Notes under the pieces: model-generated | Databases searched by the model: none | Told to the model about the DNA's origin: nothing | The model's input: only the letters and a program-made list of their open reading frames with translations | IMG/VR virus record: IMGVR_UViG_3300046740_000384 | Span: 1-21,898 of that record | Reading direction: 5' to 3' (one strand) | Origin: a virus | Length of the DNA stretch: 21,898 bases | Shown here: positions 19,315-21,898 of the stretch, one piece after another | How positions within the stretch are numbered: position 1 is the stretch's first letter | Layout: the number at the start of each line of letters is the position of its first letter | Translations under genes and position numbers: made by a program

Positions 19315-19664
19315 CGGTCGGAACCGCCTTTATGGCTGCCTGGCTCGCGGTTGCGGGTTATGGTGCCCCGCAGCGCGCGGCCGTGCTTCATCACGCGCAA
19401 ATCGAGAGCCGGATGCGATCGAACGCCATCAGCCCCGATGGCCGACATTGGGGGTTGTTTCAGTGGCGCGACGGGCGCCGGCTGGCGCTGTTCCGCCTCG
19501 CCGCCGAGCGCCACCGGGCATGGACCGATCCCGAGGTGCAGCTAGAGCACATGAACCGCGAGGCTCGGTCTCTCGCCGGAATGCAGGCCTTCTGGCGCGC
19601 CACGACAGCGCGGGAGGCGATCAAAACTTGGTGCGTTCATTTTGAGCGGAGAAAAAAATGCTGA
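19311..19664 (+). CDS. Lysozyme-like (phage tail lysozyme type) protein, GTG start, 117 aa
   Basis: GTG 19311 overlaps the upstream stop (GTGA). The N-terminus AAWLAVAGYGAPQRAAVLHH is followed by AQIESRMRSNAISPDGRHWG and LFQWRDGRRLALFRLAAERH. The arrangement A-G-x-x-x-N/H-x-x-x-E-S, then G-L-x-Q-W-x-D/G-R, then DPEVQLEHMNRE is that of the phage tail lysozyme family, in which E32 would be the catalytic acid and GLFQW lines the cleft. It would cut peptidoglycan, either for entry or for release of progeny. The protein is short, so it may be a minimal catalytic domain. No signal peptide is evident, so export would need a holin. Confidence 0.7.
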   Translation: MTVGTAFMAAWLAVAGYGAPQRAAVLHHAQIESRMRSNAISPDGRHWGLFQWRDGRRLALFRLAAERHRAWTDPEVQLEHMNREARSLAGMQAFWRATTAREAIKTWCVHFERRKKC

Positions 19665-19849
19665 CCCACGGTAGCACCATCCGCGCGCCGCGCTCGCTCG
19701 AGCAGGCGCTCGCCCACCTCGACGCCAAGCTGCGGGCCATGCCGCTGACGGACCCAAACCGCGGGCGGCTGGCGATGCAGGTCGTCGGGCTCGAGGATGA
19801 GATCGACCGGCGGCGCGCGGCGGCGCTGGCGCGGATGGGGACGCTGTAA
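19658..19849 (+). CDS. Small helical protein, 63 aa
   Basis: ATG 19658 overlaps the end of the lysozyme-like gene (ATGCTGA). MLTHGSTIRAPRSLEQALAH, LDAKLRAMPLTDPNRGRLAM, QVVGLEDEIDRRRAAALARM. Two amphipathic helices with a Pro turn (MPLTDPNRG), likely a helical hairpin or coiled coil. Function unknown. Confidence 0.65.
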   Translation: MLTHGSTIRAPRSLEQALAHLDAKLRAMPLTDPNRGRLAMQVVGLEDEIDRRRAAALARMGTL

Positions 19850-19852
19850 CCA

Positions 19853-20086
19853 TTGGCTTTGCATTTCATTGGCTTTGGCGACGACCGCTACTGGAACGCG
19901 GTCAAGGTGTTCGGGCTTCCGGACTTCTACCACCGCGTTTGGGATCGGCGCGCCCGCGATGAAGTTGTGCCGGGCGACGTAGCGATCTTCGCGACCGGCT
20001 CCATTGACGATGAGCCGAAGCCAATCGGCTGGGATGATAGCCAGCAGGACATCATCGCTCGCGGGATCAAGGGGAAAGACTGGTGA
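19853..20086 (+). CDS. Conserved phage protein HFIGFGDDRYWNAV type, TTG start, 77 aa
   Basis: TTG 19853 starts a frame that opens MALHFIGFGDDRYWNAVKVF, GLPDFYHRVWDRRARDEVVP and GDVAIFATGSIDDEP. This layout (HFIGF...YW.AV.VWG.PDF.HR.WD.RA..E...GD...FA) recurs in phages in my memory. No ATG or good ribosome site is present, so coupling from the upstream gene is likely. Stop overlaps the GTG of the next gene (GTGA). Function unknown. Confidence 0.75.
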   Translation: MALHFIGFGDDRYWNAVKVFGLPDFYHRVWDRRARDEVVPGDVAIFATGSIDDEPKPIGWDDSQQDIIARGIKGKDW

Positions 20087-21081
20087 GAACGATCGTCCGC
20101 ATCAAGTTCGGCTCGCATCTGTACGGCACATCAACGCCGGCCTCTGATCTCGATTTCAAGAGCGTCTTCGTGCCGAGCGCCCGCGATATCCTGCTCGGCC
20201 GCGGGAGGGACACGATCAACTCACAGCGGCCGAAGGCCGAGGGCGAGAAGAACGTCGCCGGTGAAATCGACGAGGAGGCATACAGCCTGCGCCGGTTCCT
20301 CGGGTTGGCGGCCGAAGGCCAGACCGTAGCGCTCGACGTGCTGTTCGCGCCGCATTGGTCAATGCCGGTAGAGCCCCGAAGCGAGTGGATTGAGATCGAA
20401 CGCAACCGGCAGCGGCTAATCACCCGCAAGTCGGCAGCGTTCCTCGGCTACTGCAGGCAACAGGCCAACAAGTACGGCATCAAAGGTTCGCGGGTCGCGG
20501 CTGCACGAACTGCGCTAACCCTGCTTGCCGAGGGCGTGGCCGATTTCGGCACAACGGCCAAACTCGGCGAACTCGCGGGCAGGATCGATAAACTCGCCTC
20601 GTATTCGGAGCATATGGATGTGCTCGATATCGAGGGCGCAACCGACGTGCACGGCGTTCGCCGCACCGTCCGGCATTGGGAGGTCTGCAACCGCAAGATG
20701 CCGTTCACGCAGACGATCAAGAGCGCGCACGAGGTTATGCGGCGGATCGTCGATGAATACGGGCACCGGGCGCGGCAGGCCGAGAGCAACCAAGGCGTCG
20801 ATTGGAAAGCGCTGTCGCACGCCGTCCGCGTTGGCCGGCAGGCGATCGAGTTGCTCGCGACCGGAGAAGTAACCTTCCCGCGGCCCGAAGCGGCGCACCT
20901 TATCGCCATCAAGACCGGCCAGCTTGCCTACCAACCTGTAGCCGAAGAGATTGAGGGATTGCTTGAAGAGGTGGAGCACGCTGCCGAGAAATCCTCGCTG
21001 CCCGCATCGGCTGATCTGGAATGGATTGACGACTTTGTTGCGGACGTGCACCGCCGCGTGATTATGGTTGGAGGCAGATGA
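20083..21081 (+). CDS. RlaP-like nucleotidyltransferase, GTG start, 332 aa
   Basis: Predicted nucleotidyltransferase of the DNA polymerase beta superfamily (RlaP/YcgL-like). It begins MRTIVRIKFGSHLYGTSTPA. The catalytic signature is GSHLYGT (10-16) with SDLD (D22, D24), followed by FVPSARDILLG and EAYSLRRFLGLAAEGQTVAL with DVLF (D85) as likely third acid. The C-terminal two thirds are helical (YCRQQANKYGIKGSRVAAAR, AHEVMRRIVDEYGHRARQAE) and probably bind substrate. Members occur in phages and bacteria; the substrate is not firmly known, and RNA or protein targets have been proposed. It is next to last in the operon, coupled to its neighbours. Possible role: change of a host RNA or protein. 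Confidence 0.8.
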   Translation: MRTIVRIKFGSHLYGTSTPASDLDFKSVFVPSARDILLGRGRDTINSQRPKAEGEKNVAGEIDEEAYSLRRFLGLAAEGQTVALDVLFAPHWSMPVEPRSEWIEIERNRQRLITRKSAAFLGYCRQQANKYGIKGSRVAAARTALTLLAEGVADFGTTAKLGELAGRIDKLASYSEHMDVLDIEGATDVHGVRRTVRHWEVCNRKMPFTQTIKSAHEVMRRIVDEYGHRARQAESNQGVDWKALSHAVRVGRQAIELLATGEVTFPRPEAAHLIAIKTGQLAYQPVAEEIEGLLEEVEHAAEKSSLPASADLEWIDDFVADVHRRVIMVGGR

Positions 21082-21275
21082 TGGCCGCGGCAGAAGCCCC
21101 CACGATCACCACGTTGTCCGGAGCCCAGCTGCTGCTGGCTGAATGCCTTTCCCGCCATATCGTGGTATCTCCCGGTCGTACATGCGGCATATTTGGCGTC
21201 CGAATTTCGGCGGGCGTCAACGAAAAACGCCCCGCCCGTTTCGGGGCGAGGCGCTCTTGCCTGACTAGGGGTTGA
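21078..21275 (+). CDS. Possible small protein at operon end, 65 aa
   Basis: Two ATG codons (21078, 21081) overlap the nucleotidyltransferase stop (ATGATGG), which favours translation. The peptide has MAAAEAPTITTLSGAQLLLA, ECLSRHIVVSPGRTCGIFGV and RISAGVNEKRPARFGARRSC. The last 15 residues run through the hairpin at 21228-21248, which acts as a terminator on the other strand, so the end looks accidental. It could be a real coupled gene or a decayed one. Not recognised. Confidence 0.35.
   Translation: MMAAAEAPTITTLSGAQLLLAECLSRHIVVSPGRTCGIFGVRISAGVNEKRPARFGARRSCLTRG
21223..21248 (-). terminator. Intrinsic terminator for leftward transcription
   Basis: On the minus strand CGCCCCG, loop AAACGGG, CGGGGCG, then TTTTT (21223-21227). 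The stem has seven G-C pairs. On the plus strand no T run follows, so it should stop leftward transcripts only. Confidence 0.75.
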
Positions 21276-21362
21276 CAACCGGGAGGAAGCTCCCCCATCG
21301 TGTCAGGACGATCTCGCGGTCTTTGCCGGACCCAGATCAGTCGGTCGTGCAGGCGACGTGAC
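21228..21362 (-). ncRNA. Candidate structured small RNA, about 135 bases
   Basis: A leftward promoter at 21369-21397 and an intrinsic terminator at 21223-21248 bracket a stretch without a convincing gene. The predicted transcript can form three stems. The first is GAC plus GATCT (21340-21342, 21334-21338) with AGATC plus GTC (21310-21314, 21307-21309) and inner GGTC/GACC. The second is CCTGAC/GTCAGG (21302-21307 with 21260-21265), enclosing GGGAG-CTTC-CTCCC (21281-21294). The third is the terminator. A long minus-strand frame crosses it but shows no domain. It also overlaps the end of the weak gene at 21078-21275, so it could act as an antisense RNA. No known RNA family is recognised. Confidence 0.5.
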
Positions 21363-21368
21363 GCGCAG

Positions 21369-21397
21369 AATATAGCGCCACCAAGCCAAAGGCTCAA
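21369..21397 (-). promoter_or_regulatory. Promoter of the candidate small RNA
   Basis: Minus-strand TTGAGC (21392-21397), 17-base spacer, TATATT (21369-21374), four and five of six matches to the sigma-70 consensus. Predicted start near 21362. Confidence 0.6.
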
Positions 21398-21754
21398 CCC
21401 TCCGATCAAACCCGGCAAGCCGCCCGAATGAGCGAGCGGCACCATTGGCCCATCATCACCAGGAGCAAGCGTCGCCGTAAATAGGCCGGCCCGACAGTAA
21501 ACGGGGCGGCCTCGGGGTCGCTCTCCCCCTTACGACGCTGACCCTTGCGCGGGGGACTTAGGGATAAATCGCACCGCCGCGGCGTGCAGCAATGGGTTGC
21601 ATCGACAGGCGTTTGGGGGATCACGAGTTCACCCCAGCAGCGATATGGCGGGAACGAGCCGCCCGGTCTGCCCAACGCGTTCGACGCGGTTTTTACCCGC
21701 GGCGCGCGCGAAAGGGCTTCTGTGCACAGTTGCTTTTCCGAAGAGGGCAACAAG
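21398..21754. other. Stretch without a convincing gene
   Basis: About 357 bases without a clear gene. It holds an 18-codon frame (21428-21484, MSERHHWPIITRSKRRRK), a basic peptide with no clear ribosome site, and a 66-codon frame at 21592-21792 without recognisable content. It may be a leader or regulatory region before the gene set that begins at 21755. Confidence 0.4.
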
Positions 21755-21847
21755 ATGCAATTCTTCTTCTATTACGGATCAAGCTTGCTTGATCTAGCCC
21801 GCCCGGCAATGAGGGCACGGTTCAGCAGGCAGAGGGACAGACGATGA
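21755..21847 (+). CDS. Small protein, 30 aa
   Basis: GAGG precedes ATG 21755 by eight bases. MQFFFYYGSSLLDLARPAMR then ARFSRQRDRR: an aromatic start, a short helix and a basic tail. The stop overlaps the next start by four bases (ATGA). This coupling suggests that it is a translated leader or a real micro gene. Not recognised. Confidence 0.5.
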   Translation: MQFFFYYGSSLLDLARPAMRARFSRQRDRR

Positions 21848-21898
21848 GAGGATGGTCGATGGGCAGAGATTACTACATCAAGCGGTCCGGTTGGCGCT
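21844..21898 (+). CDS. Start of a gene cut by the right edge
   Basis: ATG 21844 overlaps the previous stop. A second in-frame ATG at 21859 is better spaced from AGAGG. The visible part is MRGWSMGRDYYIKRSGWR. Too short to identify. Confidence 0.45.
   Translation, partial: MRGWSMGRDYYIKRSGWR

Noticed and set aside
21062-21445. Minus-strand frame of 127 codons over the small RNA region
   Set aside because: Begins before the promoter, runs through the terminator hairpin and the end of the nucleotidyltransferase gene; composition is shadow-like. A short real peptide in its first half cannot be excluded.
21406-21753. Minus-strand frame of 115 codons near the right end
   Set aside because: No ribosome site and no domain; plus-strand coupling at 21755-21847 looks more real.
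1-21898. tRNA genes, CRISPR array, integrase or insertion sequence
   Set aside because: No cloverleaf-like segment, no regularly spaced repeats and no recombinase-like protein was seen. The AEPAP repeats are dispersed and inside genes, so they are not an array.

Overview
The window is a GC-rich piece of a tailed double-stranded DNA bacteriophage or prophage. The evidence is a large terminase subunit, a portal protein running off the left edge, a helix-turn-helix small terminase subunit, a C5 cytosine methyltransferase, small DNA-binding regulators (two XRE type, one ribbon-helix-helix), a lysozyme-like protein, and dozens of tightly coupled small ORFs. Codon use and the style of the small proteins suggest an alphaproteobacterial (Rhizobiales-like) host. 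That host guess is inference; no host marker gene is present.

Layout. (1) Positions 1-10906, all minus strand: a packaging and head operon reading leftwards from the small terminase gene, through about a dozen small genes, to the large terminase (3269-5143) and the portal (1-2057, incomplete). The small and large terminase genes are unusually far apart. (2) 10907-11041: a divergent regulatory gap with a good promoter on each strand and several inverted repeats. (3) 11042-11640, plus strand: a small protein and an XRE repressor-like protein that seems to start at CTG. (4) 11621-15107, minus strand: an early or regulatory operon starting with a ribbon-helix-helix protein (TTG start), then a zinc-motif plus ParB-like-tail protein, three further genes including a 572-residue modular coiled-coil protein, and a 36-residue membrane protein. 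(5) 15108-15241: a second divergent promoter region. (6) 15242-21275, plus strand: an operon with the cytosine methyltransferase, conserved phage small proteins, an XRE protein, two micro membrane proteins followed by a lysozyme-like gene (a possible lysis set), and an RlaP-like nucleotidyltransferase. (7) 21228-21397, minus strand: promoter, about 135 structured bases and an intrinsic terminator, a candidate small RNA. (8) 21755 to the end: the start of another plus-strand gene set.

Four signals stand out. First, the methyltransferase gene carries a second long frame on the same strand (15670-16950) that looks like the phage WPTP-repeat family, so the locus looks dual coding. Second, an exact 15-base sequence with a 12-base palindromic core occurs seven times on both strands, each time inside a gene and each time reading Ala-Glu-Pro-Ala-Pro. 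Third, there is the candidate small RNA near the right end. Fourth, a Cys-rich N-terminal module is duplicated in two operons, and one copy overlaps another gene completely. Gene ends were set from the sequence; where a Shine-Dalgarno site favours an internal start over the longest frame, that start is given. No tRNA, rRNA, CRISPR array, integrase or transposase was seen.
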